Positions 8,393-16,277 of a stretch of 64,000 bases of DNA are shown one piece after another. The notes below the pieces were generated by a model. The model was given only the letters and a program-made list of their open reading frames with translations. It searched no databases and was not told where the DNA came from. Both the position numbers and the translations under genes were made by a program. Within the stretch, counting starts at the first letter, position 1, and each line of letters begins with the position of its first letter. Source of the stretch: Kitasatospora cineracea (GTDB lineage: Bacteria > Actinomycetota > Actinomycetes > Streptomycetales > Streptomycetaceae); NCBI RefSeq assembly GCF_003751605.1, contig NZ_RJVJ01000003.1, forward strand, positions 124,001-188,000, written 5' to 3'.

Positions 8393-8448
8393 TGTCAGTC
8401 CCGGCTGATGTGAAAGTATCAGTCCATGGTGATGTCAGTCGATACTGA
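8393..8448 (+). promoter_or_regulatory. ArsR1 operator/promoter region
   Basis: Three direct repeats TRTCAGTC (8393, 8417, 8433) and a perfect 5-4-5 palindrome TCAGT-CGAT-ACTGA (8435-8448) overlap the arsR1 start. A -10-like AGTATC at 8415-8420 ends 6 nt before ATG 8426, which suggests a leaderless arsR1-acr3 mRNA repressed by ArsR1 at its own start codon. Confidence 0.5.
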
Positions 8449-8731
8449 GTTGATGCGCGTGCTGTCCGACCCCCTCCGGTTGCGGATCGTGACCCTGCTG
8501 GCCCGCGAGACCCTGTGCACCACGCACCTGGTGGAGGAGACCGGCGCCCGCCAGACCAACCTCTCCAACCACCTCAAGGTGCTGCGGGACGCCGGGGTGG
8601 TGGACACCGAGCCGTGCGGCCGCTTCACCTACTACCGGCTGCGCCCCGAGGTGCTGGAGTCGCTGTCCGCGCAGTTCGCCGACCTCGCCGCCACCGCCCG
8701 CACCAACGCCGACACCAAGAGGTCCTGCTGA
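8426..8731 (+). CDS. arsR: ArsR-family arsenic repressor 1
   Basis: 101-residue winged-helix repressor (LSDPLRLRIVTLLARETL, then RQTNLSNHLKVLRDAGVV as recognition helix, then a CGRFTYYRL wing). The classical ELCVCDL inducer site is reduced to ETLCTTHL, leaving C31, C64 and a terminal C101 as possible As(III) ligands, so its sensor site differs from that of the second ArsR at 10391-10750. Starts at ATG 8426, 8432 or 8453 are possible; an operator-like palindrome covers codons 4-8, which fits a leaderless transcript from 8426 or a true start at 8453. Its stop overlaps the acr3 start (TGATG). Confidence 0.85.
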   Translation: MVMSVDTELMRVLSDPLRLRIVTLLARETLCTTHLVEETGARQTNLSNHLKVLRDAGVVDTEPCGRFTYYRLRPEVLESLSAQFADLAATARTNADTKRSC

Positions 8732-9819
8732 TGTCCCGCACCGCGCCCGCTCCCGAGGCCGGACCCGAAGCGGCGTCGGTCGCCGGGAAGCTGTCCTTCG
8801 TCGACCGCTACCTCGCGGTGTGGATCCTCGTCGCGATGGCCCTCGGCCTCGGGCTGGGCCGCCTGATCCCCGGGCTGAACGACGCGCTGGCGAAGGTCGA
8901 GGTCGGCGGGATCTCGCTGCCGATCGCGCTCGGGCTGCTGGTCATGATGTACCCGGTGCTGGCCAAGGTCCGCTACGACCGGCTCGACACCGTCACCGGC
9001 GACCGCAAGCTCATGGCCTCCTCGCTGGTGATCAACTGGCTCGTCGGGCCCGCGGTGATGTTCGCCCTCGCCTGGATCTTCCTGGCCGACCTGCCCGCGT
9101 ACCGCACCGGCCTGATCATCGTCGGCCTGGCCCGCTGCATCGCCATGGTCGTCATCTGGAACGACCTGGCCTGCGGCGACCGCGAGGCCGCCGCCGTCCT
9201 GGTCGCCCTGAACTCGGTGTTCCAGGTCGTCATGTTCGGCGTCCTCGGCTGGTTCTACCTCGACCTCCTGCCCGGCTGGCTGGGCCTGGGCGAGGGCGAG
9301 CACCTCGACGTCTCCATGGGGAGGATCGCCCTCAACGTCGTCGTCTTCCTCGGCATCCCGCTGATCGCCGGGTTCCTCACCCGCCGCCTCGGCGAGAAGA
9401 AGCTCGGCCGCGAACGCTACGAGAGCAACCTGCTCCCGAAGATCGGCCCCTGGGCGCTGTACGGACTGCTGTTCACCATCGTCATCCTCTTCGCCCTGCA
9501 GGGGAAGACGATCACCTCGCAGCCGCTGGACGTCGCCCGCATCGCCCTGCCGCTGCTCGCCTACTTCGCGTTCATGTGGTTCGGCACCTTTGCCCTCGGC
9601 AGGGGCCTCGGCCTGACCTACGACCGCACCGCCACCCTCGCCTTCACCGCCGCCGGCAACAACTTCGAACTCGCCATCGCCGTCGCCATCGGCACCTTCG
9701 GCGTCACCTCCGGCCAGGCCCTCGCAGGCGTGGTCGGCCCGCTGATCGAGGTCCCGGTGCTGATCGCCCTGGTGTACGTCTCCCTCGCCTGGCGCAGGAA
9801 GTTCACCCCGACGAGCTGA
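8731..9819 (+). CDS. acr3: Arsenite efflux pump, Acr3 family
   Basis: 362 residues with about ten hydrophobic helices; inner-membrane As(III) exporter. The essential Acr3 cysteine is C136 in GLARCIAMVVIWND, and the conserved Glu is E313 in GNNFELAIAVAIGTFG. The start ATG overlaps the arsR1 stop by one base (TGATG), so the two are translationally coupled. Converges with arsN1, 43 bp away. Confidence 0.95.
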   Translation: MSRTAPAPEAGPEAASVAGKLSFVDRYLAVWILVAMALGLGLGRLIPGLNDALAKVEVGGISLPIALGLLVMMYPVLAKVRYDRLDTVTGDRKLMASSLVINWLVGPAVMFALAWIFLADLPAYRTGLIIVGLARCIAMVVIWNDLACGDREAAAVLVALNSVFQVVMFGVLGWFYLDLLPGWLGLGEGEHLDVSMGRIALNVVVFLGIPLIAGFLTRRLGEKKLGRERYESNLLPKIGPWALYGLLFTIVILFALQGKTITSQPLDVARIALPLLAYFAFMWFGTFALGRGLGLTYDRTATLAFTAAGNNFELAIAVAIGTFGVTSGQALAGVVGPLIEVPVLIALVYVSLAWRRKFTPTS

Positions 9820-9862
9820 TCGGCCGCCGCAGCCCCACCGGGCCCGGGGCGGCCGCCACCGC

Positions 9863-10366
9863 TCAGTCGATCAGCGGGCTGCGGCGTTCGATCAGGACGG
9901 TGTCGCGCCAGACGCCGCGGTGGCGGGCGACGCGTTCGCGGGTGCCGATGGTCCGGAAGCCGGCGCGGGCGTGCAGGGCGAGGCTGGCGGTGTTCTCGGG
10001 GAAGACCGAGGACTGGACCGTCCAGATCCCGGCCTTCTCGGTGGAGTCGATCAGCGCCTCCAGCAGCGTGCCCGCGATGCCCCGGCCGCGGTGGTCGGGG
10101 TGGACGTAGACGGAGTGCTCGACCACCCCGGCGTAGGCGGGGCGGGAGGAGACCGGGCTGACCGCGGCCCAGCCGAGCACCCGCCCGCCCGGGCCGAGCG
10201 CGACGTGCCGGTGCGCGGGCAGCCGGGCCGCGTCGAAGGCGGCCCAACTCGGCGCCCCGGTCTCGAAGGTGGCGTTGCCCTCCTCGATGCCCGCCCGGTA
10301 GATCGCGAGCACCTGCTCGGCGTGCTCGGGCAGCATCGGGGCGGGCGGGGGAAGGTGAACGGGCAC
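9863..10366 (-). CDS. GNAT N-acetyltransferase, ArsN1/PAT-like
   Basis: 167 residues. Acetyl-CoA loop VHPDHRGRGIAGTLLEAL, plus family-typical AIYRAGIEEGNATFET near the N-terminus and the FPENTASLALHARAGFRTIG C-terminal part. This is the phosphinothricin/arsinothricin acetyltransferase group; in ars islands such proteins (ArsN1) detoxify the organoarsenical antibiotic arsinothricin by acetylating its amino group. The context (24 bp downstream of arsR2, same strand) supports ArsN1; phosphinothricin or another amine remains possible. GTG 10366 has GGAGA 8 nt upstream. Confidence 0.8.
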   Translation of the reverse strand: MPVHLPPPAPMLPEHAEQVLAIYRAGIEEGNATFETGAPSWAAFDAARLPAHRHVALGPGGRVLGWAAVSPVSSRPAYAGVVEHSVYVHPDHRGRGIAGTLLEALIDSTEKAGIWTVQSSVFPENTASLALHARAGFRTIGTRERVARHRGVWRDTVLIERRSPLID

Positions 10367-10390
10367 GGGAAGTTCTCCGGAGGGCTCGGG

Positions 10391-10750
10391 TCAGCGGTTC
10401 AGGTCGAGCAGTTGGGCCAGGCCCGCGAGGACGGACGGCTCAACGCGGTAGTACACCCAGGTGCCGCGCCGCTCGGAGGTCAGCAGTCCGGCCTCGCGGA
10501 GCTTCTTCAGGTGGTGGGAGACGGTCGGCTGGGAGACGCCGACGTCCTGGATGTCGCACACGCACGCCTCGCCGCCCTGGTGGGAGGCGACCTTGGAGAA
10601 CAGCCGCAGCCGCACCGGGTCGCCGAGCGCCTTGAACATCGCCGCCATCCTGACCGCGTCCGCCTCGGAGAGTTCCGCCGAGGTCAGCGGCGGGCAGCAC
10701 GGCACCACCTCCGGCTCGAGCACCGGCAACTCCACCCTCGAATTCGACAT
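10391..10750 (-). CDS. arsR: ArsR-family arsenic repressor 2
   Basis: 119 residues. A Cys pair near the N-terminus (C18-C19 in VVPCCPP) plus EACVCD (C63, C65) match the arrangement in Corynebacterium glutamicum-type ArsR, where two N-terminal cysteines and one from the dimer partner's helix bind As(III). The recognition helix is VSQPTVSHHLKKLREAG and the wing GTWVYYRV. First gene of a minus-strand pair with arsN1, divergent from arsO; two 5-4-5 palindromes between them are likely operators. Confidence 0.92.
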   Translation of the reverse strand: MSNSRVELPVLEPEVVPCCPPLTSAELSEADAVRMAAMFKALGDPVRLRLFSKVASHQGGEACVCDIQDVGVSQPTVSHHLKKLREAGLLTSERRGTWVYYRVEPSVLAGLAQLLDLNR

Positions 10751-10759
10751 ACGTCTATG

Positions 10760-10773
10760 TTGACATCCGTCAA
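10760..10773. promoter_or_regulatory. ArsR2 operator candidate (TTGAC-N4-GTCAA)
   Basis: Perfect inverted repeat TTGAC and GTCAA with a 4-nt centre, 10 bp upstream of the arsR2 start. Same 5-4-5 geometry as the sites at 10805 and 8435. Confidence 0.6.
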
Positions 10774-10804
10774 TCCAGCGGGCAAGGTCGGAGGCGAGAA
10801 CACA

Positions 10805-10818
10805 TCGACGTTTGTCGA
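10805..10818. promoter_or_regulatory. ArsR2 operator candidate (TCGAC-N4-GTCGA)
   Basis: Perfect inverted repeat TCGAC and GTCGA with a 4-nt centre, 57 bp upstream of arsO and 45 bp from the other palindrome, so one regulator could control both divergent units. Confidence 0.6.
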
Positions 10819-10874
10819 ATCAGGCGGATCGCGGCAAGACCGCACCGCCCAGCGCGAATGGAGAGCCAACCGCC

Positions 10875-12257
10875 ATGACCTCCGACACCACCGACCTGCC
10901 CGTCCTCGTGATCGGCGCCGGACCGATCGGCCTGGCCGCCGCCGCCCACCTGCTGGAACGCGGCCTCGAACCCCTGGTCCTGGAGGCCGGGCCGCAGGCC
11001 GCCGCCTCGGTGCGGTCCTGGTCGCACGTGCGGCTGTTCTCGCCGTGGGCGGAGGTCGTCGACCCCGCCGCGGAGAAGCTGCTGGCCCCCACCGGCTGGA
11101 CCCGCCCCGACGGCGCCGCGTACCCGACCGGCGGCGACTGGGCCGAGCAGTACCTGCAGCCGCTCGCCGACGTCCTCGGTGACCGCGTCCGGTACGGCAC
11201 CCGGGTCACCGGCGTGGCCCGCGCCGGACGCGACCGGATCGTCGACGCCGACCGCGAGCAGCAGCCCTTCACCGTCCACGTCGAACACGCCGACGGCCGC
11301 GAGGAACGCCTCCTCGCCCGCGCCGTGGTCGACGCCTCCGGCACCTGGTCCACCCCGAACCCGCTCGGCGCCGACGGCCTGCCCGCGCTCGGCGAGCGCG
11401 CCGCCGCCGACCGCATCTCCTACCGCATCCCCGACCTGCGCGACCCCGCCGTCCGGGCCCGCTACGCCGGCAAGCGCACCGCCGTCGTCGGCACCGGCGC
11501 CTCCGCGTTCACCGCCCTCGCAGCCCTCGCCGGCCTCGCGAAGGACGCGCCCGGCACCCATGCCGTCTGGGTGCTGCGCCGCGGCCTCACCGGCTCCACC
11601 TACGGCGGCGGCACCGCCGACCAGCTCCCCGCCCGCGGGGCGCTGGGCCTCGCCGCCAAGGCCGCCGTCGAGAGCGGCCACGCCGACGCGCTGACCGGCT
11701 TCCGCACCGCCGCCGTCGAACCGTCCGCCGACGGCCGCCTCACCCTCGTCGCCGAAGACGGCACCCGCGCCGAGGAGTTGGACGAGATCATCGCCCTGAC
11801 CGGACTGCGCCCAGACCTGTCCTTCCTCACCGAACTGCGCCTCGCCCTCGACGACCGCCTCCAGGCCCCGACCGGGCTCGCCCCGCTGATCGACCCCAAC
11901 CGGCACTCCTGCGGCACCGTCTACCCGCACGGCGCGAACGAGCTCTCCCACCCCGAGCAGGACGTCCACCTCGTCGGCATGAAGTCCTACGGCCGCGCCC
12001 CCACCTTCCTCGCCCTGACCGGCTACGAGCAGGTCCGCTCCGTGGCCGCCCACCTCGCCGGCGACCTGGAGGCCGCCGCCCGCGTCGAACTCACCCTCCC
12101 CGAAACCGGCGTCTGCGGCGGCGCCGGCCTCTACGACGAACCCACCCAGGACCAGGGCGACAGCGCAGGCTGCTGCAGCGTGCCCGCCGCACCGCAGCTC
12201 ATCACCCTCGGAACCCCCGCCGGAGGCAACTCCTGCTCGCCCGGCGGCAGCTGCTGA
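10875..12257 (+). CDS. arsO: FAD-dependent oxidoreductase, ArsO-like
   Basis: 460 residues. FAD-binding GAGPIG (14-19) in a Rossmann fold, and a second dinucleotide motif VVGTGASAFTALAAL near residue 206 for NAD(P)H, as in flavin monooxygenase-like ArsO proteins found in actinomycete ars islands. The reaction is unproven; oxidation of organo- or trivalent arsenic is the usual suggestion. The last 47 residues carry five cysteines (C414, C433-C434, C454, C460), absent from ordinary flavin monooxygenases and able to bind As(III). ATG 10875 has GGAGAG upstream. Divergent from arsR2. Confidence 0.8.
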   Translation: MTSDTTDLPVLVIGAGPIGLAAAAHLLERGLEPLVLEAGPQAAASVRSWSHVRLFSPWAEVVDPAAEKLLAPTGWTRPDGAAYPTGGDWAEQYLQPLADVLGDRVRYGTRVTGVARAGRDRIVDADREQQPFTVHVEHADGREERLLARAVVDASGTWSTPNPLGADGLPALGERAAADRISYRIPDLRDPAVRARYAGKRTAVVGTGASAFTALAALAGLAKDAPGTHAVWVLRRGLTGSTYGGGTADQLPARGALGLAAKAAVESGHADALTGFRTAAVEPSADGRLTLVAEDGTRAEELDEIIALTGLRPDLSFLTELRLALDDRLQAPTGLAPLIDPNRHSCGTVYPHGANELSHPEQDVHLVGMKSYGRAPTFLALTGYEQVRSVAAHLAGDLEAAARVELTLPETGVCGGAGLYDEPTQDQGDSAGCCSVPAAPQLITLGTPAGGNSCSPGGSC

Positions 12258-12285
12258 CTCCACCTCTGCGGCACCCGGCAGCGCC

Positions 12286-12334
12286 CGCGACCGGCCCCCG
12301 GTCCCGGGCGCAGGGCCCGGTCCCGGGCGCCGGG
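12286..12334 (+). terminator. Possible terminator after arsO
   Basis: GACCGG-CCC-CCGGTC (12289-12303) is a short hairpin, followed by a duplicated GGTCCCGGGCGC word. Weak but located 30 bp after the arsO stop. Confidence 0.3.
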
Positions 12335-12381
12335 CAAACCCGTTGGCGGGCGGGCGGGTGGGGCTGGTAGGAACGGGGGGT

Positions 12382-12816
12382 ATGAGCGAGTACGAACTGC
12401 GGGCGGCCCGGCCCGAGGACATCGATGCGGTGCTGGCGTTCTGGGCCGAGTCCGCCGAGGGGACCAGCATCAGTGACGACCGGGCGGGTGTGGCCCGGCT
12501 GTTGGAGCGGGATCCGCAGGCGCTGATCCTGGCGGAGCGGGCGGGGGCGCTGCTCGGGACGGTGATCGCGGGGTGGGACGGCTGGCGCTGCCACCTGTAC
12601 CGGCTGGCCGTCCACCCGGGGGCCCGGCGGCAGGGCATCGGCACCGCGCTGCTCGACGCCGCGCACGCCCGGTTCGAGCAGGCCGGTGGCCGGCGGGCCG
12701 ACGCGATGGTGCTGGAGCACAACGCGCTGGGCCGGGCCGCCTGGGAGGCGGCCGGATACGGGCGCGAGGAGCAGTGGCGTCGATGGACGAAGCCCCTTGA
12801 GGTGGAAGGGGATTGA
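12382..12816 (+). CDS. GNAT-family N-acetyltransferase
   Basis: 144 residues with the acetyl-CoA loop VHPGARRQGIGTALLDAA and a C-terminal NALGRAAWEAAGYGREEQWRRW that is typical of small YpeA/RimI-like acetyltransferases. ATG 12382 preceded by a GGGGGG stretch; the frame is open a little further upstream but without family-like sequence. Substrate unknown. Converges with another acetyltransferase, 7 bp away. Confidence 0.85.
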   Translation: MSEYELRAARPEDIDAVLAFWAESAEGTSISDDRAGVARLLERDPQALILAERAGALLGTVIAGWDGWRCHLYRLAVHPGARRQGIGTALLDAAHARFEQAGGRRADAMVLEHNALGRAAWEAAGYGREEQWRRWTKPLEVEGD

Positions 12817-12823
12817 GCCATCG

Positions 12824-13429
12824 TCAGTCGGTGGGCTCGGGGCGGATCGGGCGGATCATCGCGGTCAGTTCCGGTGAAAGCGGCGACACGGCCTGGGAGT
12901 TGTAGCCCCGGTAGCCCCAACCCTCGTACAGGCGGAGCACCTTGCCCTCGCCCGCCAGCGGGTTGACCATCAGGGCGACGCGCTGTTCCGGACGGTCGGC
13001 GAGCAGCGCGTCGTGGATCCGGCGGGCCGCTCCCGTTCCCCGCCACGGGGGCCGGACGCCGATCTCCCGCAGGGCCAGCACGGGGGCCGCGGTGAAGCCC
13101 GCGGGGAGCGGTTCGGCCAGGCGCTGCCAGTAGCCGTCCCCGGGGCCGACGGTGTTGCCGTAGGCGTAGCCGACCGCCGTGCCGATGCCGCCCGTGCTGC
13201 CCGTGCTGCCGGCGCCCTGTCCGGGGACGTCCGGTCCGGGGGCTAGGGCGAAGGCGAGGACGAGGGTGAAGCCCGGGGTGGCCGCGTGCTGTTCGAGGCG
13301 TTCGGCGAAGGCTTCGAGCCGGTAGTTCGGCCGGTCGAGCAGCGGGGCCCGGACGTCCGCGTACGCCGCCAGCAGGGCCTGTCGGACGTCTGCCGTCAGG
13401 GTGGTGAATCGGTGCGGTTCGACGGTCAC
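12824..13429 (-). CDS. GNAT-family N-acetyltransferase
   Basis: 201 residues. The core LREIGVRPPWRGTGAARRIHDALL is a degenerate acetyl-CoA loop, then VALMVNPLAGEGKVLRLYEGWGYRGYN. A Gly/Ser/Thr-rich insertion (AGSTGSTGG near residue 74) interrupts the N-terminal half. Substrate unknown. Isolated by a strong hairpin just upstream (13456-13516), which ends the preceding SDR transcript. Confidence 0.78.
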   Translation of the reverse strand: MTVEPHRFTTLTADVRQALLAAYADVRAPLLDRPNYRLEAFAERLEQHAATPGFTLVLAFALAPGPDVPGQGAGSTGSTGGIGTAVGYAYGNTVGPGDGYWQRLAEPLPAGFTAAPVLALREIGVRPPWRGTGAARRIHDALLADRPEQRVALMVNPLAGEGKVLRLYEGWGYRGYNSQAVSPLSPELTAMIRPIRPEPTD

Positions 13430-13455
13430 GGGGGCCTCCGGGGTCGTGGGCGTAT

Positions 13456-13516
13456 CCGCACCCCCGTGCCCGTGCCCGTGCCCGGGGAAGGCGCGGGCAC
13501 GGCACGGGGGTGCGGG
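13456..13516 (-). terminator. Strong hairpin terminator after the SDR gene
   Basis: A perfect 15-bp stem CCGCACCCCCGTGCC (13456-13470) / GGCACGGGGGTGCGG (13501-13515), with inner arms CGTGCCCG repeats pairing with CGCGGGCACG. Lies 31 bp after the SDR stop and before the next minus-strand gene. Confidence 0.8.
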
Positions 13517-13546
13517 TGCTACCGGGAGTCTTCCCCAGGGACGGGG

Positions 13547-14335
13547 TCAGGCGGCCTTGAGGGTGCCGCCGTCGATGACGTGGTCCGCGCCGTGGATGTT
13601 GGCGGCCCGGTCGGAGAGCAGGAAGACCACCAGGTCGGCGACCTCCTCCGGGCCGGTCAGGCGGCCGGAGGCGGTGCCGGCCTGGGCGGGGAGGTCCGCC
13701 AGCAGGGCCTCGTGCGGGACGCCCAGGGAGTCGGCGAGGCGGCCGCCGTAGCCGGCCGGGTCGGTCCACAGGGCGGTGGCGGTCGGGCCGGGGGAGACGG
13801 TGTTGACCCGGACGCCGCGCGGAGCGAGCTCCTCGCTGAGGCGCTTGCCGAACTGGTTGAGCGCGGCCTTGGCCTCCGCGTAGCCGACCGGGGAGCCGCT
13901 GGGGATGCGGCCGTTGATCGAGGAGACGTTGACGATCGCCCCGCCCCGCTCCAGCAGGCTCGGCAGCGCGGCCCGGGTGGTGCGGACGGCGCTGAACAGG
14001 TTGAGGTCCAGCATCGCCTGCCACTGCTCGTCGGGGACGTCCAGCACGCTGCCCAGCACCAGCTGGTCGGCGTCGCCCGCGCCGACGTTGTTGACCAGCA
14101 GGTCGATCCCGCCGACCGCGTCGACCGCCTGCCGGACGGCCCCGGCCGCGCCCTGCGCGGTGCCCAGGTCGGCGAGGACGACGGCCGCCGCGACCTCGGC
14201 CAGTTCCGGGGTGGCGGTGCGGGTGGCGCCCACCACCCGCACGCCCTCGGCGGCGAGGGCGCGGGCGACGGCCAGGCCGATGCCCCGTCCGGCGCCGGTG
14301 ACCAGGGCGGTGCGGCCGTCGAGTCCGAGCTTCAT
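13547..14335 (-). CDS. Short-chain dehydrogenase/reductase
   Basis: 262-residue classical SDR: NAD(P)-binding TGAGRGIG (13-20), NNVG (82-85), catalytic Ser138/139, Tyr152 and Lys156 in YAEAK, and a C-terminal IDGG. The ATG at 14335 follows GAGG with a 6-nt spacer; an in-frame ATG 12 nt upstream is less likely. Likely target of the TetR gene upstream: an operator-like repeat at 14380-14395 matches the one in front of the TetR gene. Substrate unknown. Confidence 0.9.
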   Translation of the reverse strand: MKLGLDGRTALVTGAGRGIGLAVARALAAEGVRVVGATRTATPELAEVAAAVVLADLGTAQGAAGAVRQAVDAVGGIDLLVNNVGAGDADQLVLGSVLDVPDEQWQAMLDLNLFSAVRTTRAALPSLLERGGAIVNVSSINGRIPSGSPVGYAEAKAALNQFGKRLSEELAPRGVRVNTVSPGPTATALWTDPAGYGGRLADSLGVPHEALLADLPAQAGTASGRLTGPEEVADLVVFLLSDRAANIHGADHVIDGGTLKAA

Positions 14336-14379
14336 GGCGATCCTCATTTCGGGACGTGGAACGTGGATGGAGGGGGTTC

Positions 14380-14395
14380 TTGAACGTGAGGTCAA
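14380..14395 (-). promoter_or_regulatory. TetR operator copy upstream of the SDR
   Basis: Minus strand reads ATATTTGACC then TCACG then TTCAA, the same word as the 16-bp palindrome at 15095-15110, at 45 bp from the SDR start. Confidence 0.65.
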
Positions 14396-14497
14396 ATATC
14401 GGGGCGTGCGGTACCCGCGCAGCGGCTGCCGCGCGGGCGGGTCGGGGTAGGTGGGTCGGGCGGGTAGGTGGGGCTGGTCGAGCAGGGGGGAGGGCCG

Positions 14498-15073
14498 TCA
14501 GAGTGCGGCGACGGCGGTGTCGATGGCGGCGTGCAGGGTCTCCCGGTCGAAGGTCCGGGCGGCGACCCGCAGGCCGGCGATGGTCACCATCAGGAAGCGG
14601 GCCTGCTCGGCGGCGTCCACCGAGGCGGGGACGTCGCCGGCCAGTTTGCCGCGTTCGATCCGGGCGGCCAGCAGGTCGGCGCTGCGCTCGGTCGAGCGGC
14701 GCACCGCGAGCGTGGCCTCGGCGTCCCGGCCGCCGAGCTCCAGGGCGGTGTTGACGGCCAGGCAGCCGCGCCGGACCGGGGTGTCGAAGTCCGCGTCCAC
14801 CAGCATCCGCAGGTAGGCGCGGACGCGTTCCTTCGCGGTGCCGGGGCCGGACAGGAACTCCTCGGTGAGCTCGGCGCCGGCCCGGTCGTAGTGGTTCAGG
14901 GCCCGCCCGAACAGCTCCCGCTTGGAGCCGAACGCGTGGTACAGGCTGCCCTTGCCGATCCCCGCCGCCTCCGCCAGCTCGGCCGGGGACGACCCGGCGT
15001 AGCCCTTGGTCCAGAACACCTCCATCGCCTGCGCGACGGCGGCCTCCTCGTCGAACTGCTTCGGCCTTCCCAT
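14498..15073 (-). CDS. TetR-family regulator of the adjacent SDR
   Basis: 191 residues. N-terminal HTH (GRPKQFDEEAAVAQAMEVFW, then SPAELAEAAGIGKGSLYHAF) and a C-terminal ligand domain with an RRGCLAVNTALEL signature seen in LmrA/YxaF-type repressors. Start ATG 15073 fits the family start MGRPKxFD. A perfect palindrome sits 22 bp upstream, for autorepression, and a second copy precedes the SDR gene downstream on the same strand. Confidence 0.9.
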   Translation of the reverse strand: MGRPKQFDEEAAVAQAMEVFWTKGYAGSSPAELAEAAGIGKGSLYHAFGSKRELFGRALNHYDRAGAELTEEFLSGPGTAKERVRAYLRMLVDADFDTPVRRGCLAVNTALELGGRDAEATLAVRRSTERSADLLAARIERGKLAGDVPASVDAAEQARFLMVTIAGLRVAARTFDRETLHAAIDTAVAAL

Positions 15074-15094
15074 GCGTCTGACGGTACGCCATAT

Positions 15095-15110
15095 TTGACC
15101 CAAGGGTCAA
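15095..15110 (-). promoter_or_regulatory. TetR operator, perfect 16-bp palindrome
   Basis: TTGACCC-AA-GGGTCAA, preceded by ATA on the + strand. Only 22 bp from the TetR start. Confidence 0.75.
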
Positions 15111-15470
15111 CAACCTTCCGGTCGCCACCCCTGGGCCCCCCCGCTACTGACCTTCAGCGCCTGATCTCGCGGGGCGCTGACGGGCGGTGATCGTCGCGGC
15201 GGGCCCAGACCCGTGCTGTCGAACCCGACCCCGCGCGGGACCGCGGCCCGGAAACCGGGCCCTGTGGTCTGCGCCGTCCTGTGGATCCGGTGCCGCCCAC
15301 CGGGCGAGGGCTCGACGTGCGGCACGTCCCGTGCGTGGGGAAAACCGGTGCAGGGCGAGAAGTGAAGCCGGAAGTGGCTGGTGAACGGGGAAAGCCGCCG
15401 CAACGACGGCTCGCTATGGGCGACTTCGGCCACTGCCGGCCGTGCCCCGCCGTCCGGGTGGCCGTACCTC
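15111..15470. other. Region with no intact gene
   Basis: Open frames here have no family-like content or good starts. The minus strand may carry the decayed tail of the degenerate operon at 15471-15990. Confidence 0.5.
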
Positions 15471-15990
15471 TCACCGATCCGGCGGAGCTTCGCCAGGAGC
15501 AGTTCCCGGCTCGGCGCGGTGGCCTCGGCCGGCTCCGCGCTCATGCGCCTCCGCCGGCTCCGCGACCTCCACGAACGGCACTGCGGCCTGGATTTCCCGA
15601 GCCGTCATGTCGCTGCGCCACGCGGCCCAGGCCTTGGCCGACTCGGGCACGTCGTCCGTGGCGCCCCGGGCCCGTTTCGTGCCGTCGATCCGCACACCCA
15701 AGAATGAAGCGCACCGGTCCGAGGACGCAGCGCACGGTGGCGGTCGCCTCGGTCGGTCCCGTGATGGTGGCCTGATCGATCTGCAGTTCCACCTCGACCA
15801 CGTGGCTGCCGGGGTCGAGGGGCTCGGTCATGCCGCCACCTCGGCGCACTCGACCAGGATGCCGCTCTCGAAGCGGGCGCCGGAGCGGACCAGGGCGACG
15901 GCCGGGCTGCCGGGAGCACCTCGGCCAGGGCCCGCCACACTCCCATCGCGCCGCCGCCGCCGACGAGTTCGGGATCGTGCAGGCCGCGTC
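15471..15990 (-). pseudogene. Degraded three-ORF operon of unknown function
   Basis: Three coding-like segments joined by ATGA overlaps. ORF1 reads LHDPELVGGGGAMGVW in one frame, then after a shift near 15905 continues AVALVRSGARFESGILVECA to a stop at 15828. ORF2 starts at ATG 15831 (MTEPLDPGSHVVEVELQIDQ), is coding-like to about 15700, then shifts frame to VRIDGTKRARGATDDVPES. ORF3 starts at ATG 15544 (MSAEPAEATAPSRELLLAKL) and fades after ~30 codons. High G/C at third positions switches frame at each break. I cannot name a family. Either multiple frameshifts (decay) or assembly errors. Confidence 0.5.
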
Positions 15991-16277
15991 ACGGTCGCAG
16001 GCTACAGCCCGGCGGCCGAGCCGAGGAACTGCTCCAGGCCGGTGGTCTCGTCGACGCGGCGGTCGTTCGCGCGCGGCGGTCGTTCACGTGCGGCGCACAG
16101 GTGGCTCCGAGGGCATCGGTGGTCCTGCTCATGGGGGCCGGCCGCTGCCCGCGACCGCCGGCAAGGCTGCCCGGCCGCGGTTGCCGGTCGGAGCGGTCGA
16201 GGCCGGCTCGCCCACTGCTCTGCTCTGCCCTGTGGCTGGGGTCCGGCGAGACGGCGCGGGGCAGGGCCGGGTCCTGA

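Noticed and set aside
10770..15128. 4.3-kb open frame on the - strand across arsO, acetyltransferases, SDR and TetR genes
   Set aside because: Composition is Arg/Pro noise and it runs through genes on both strands that have clear family motifs.
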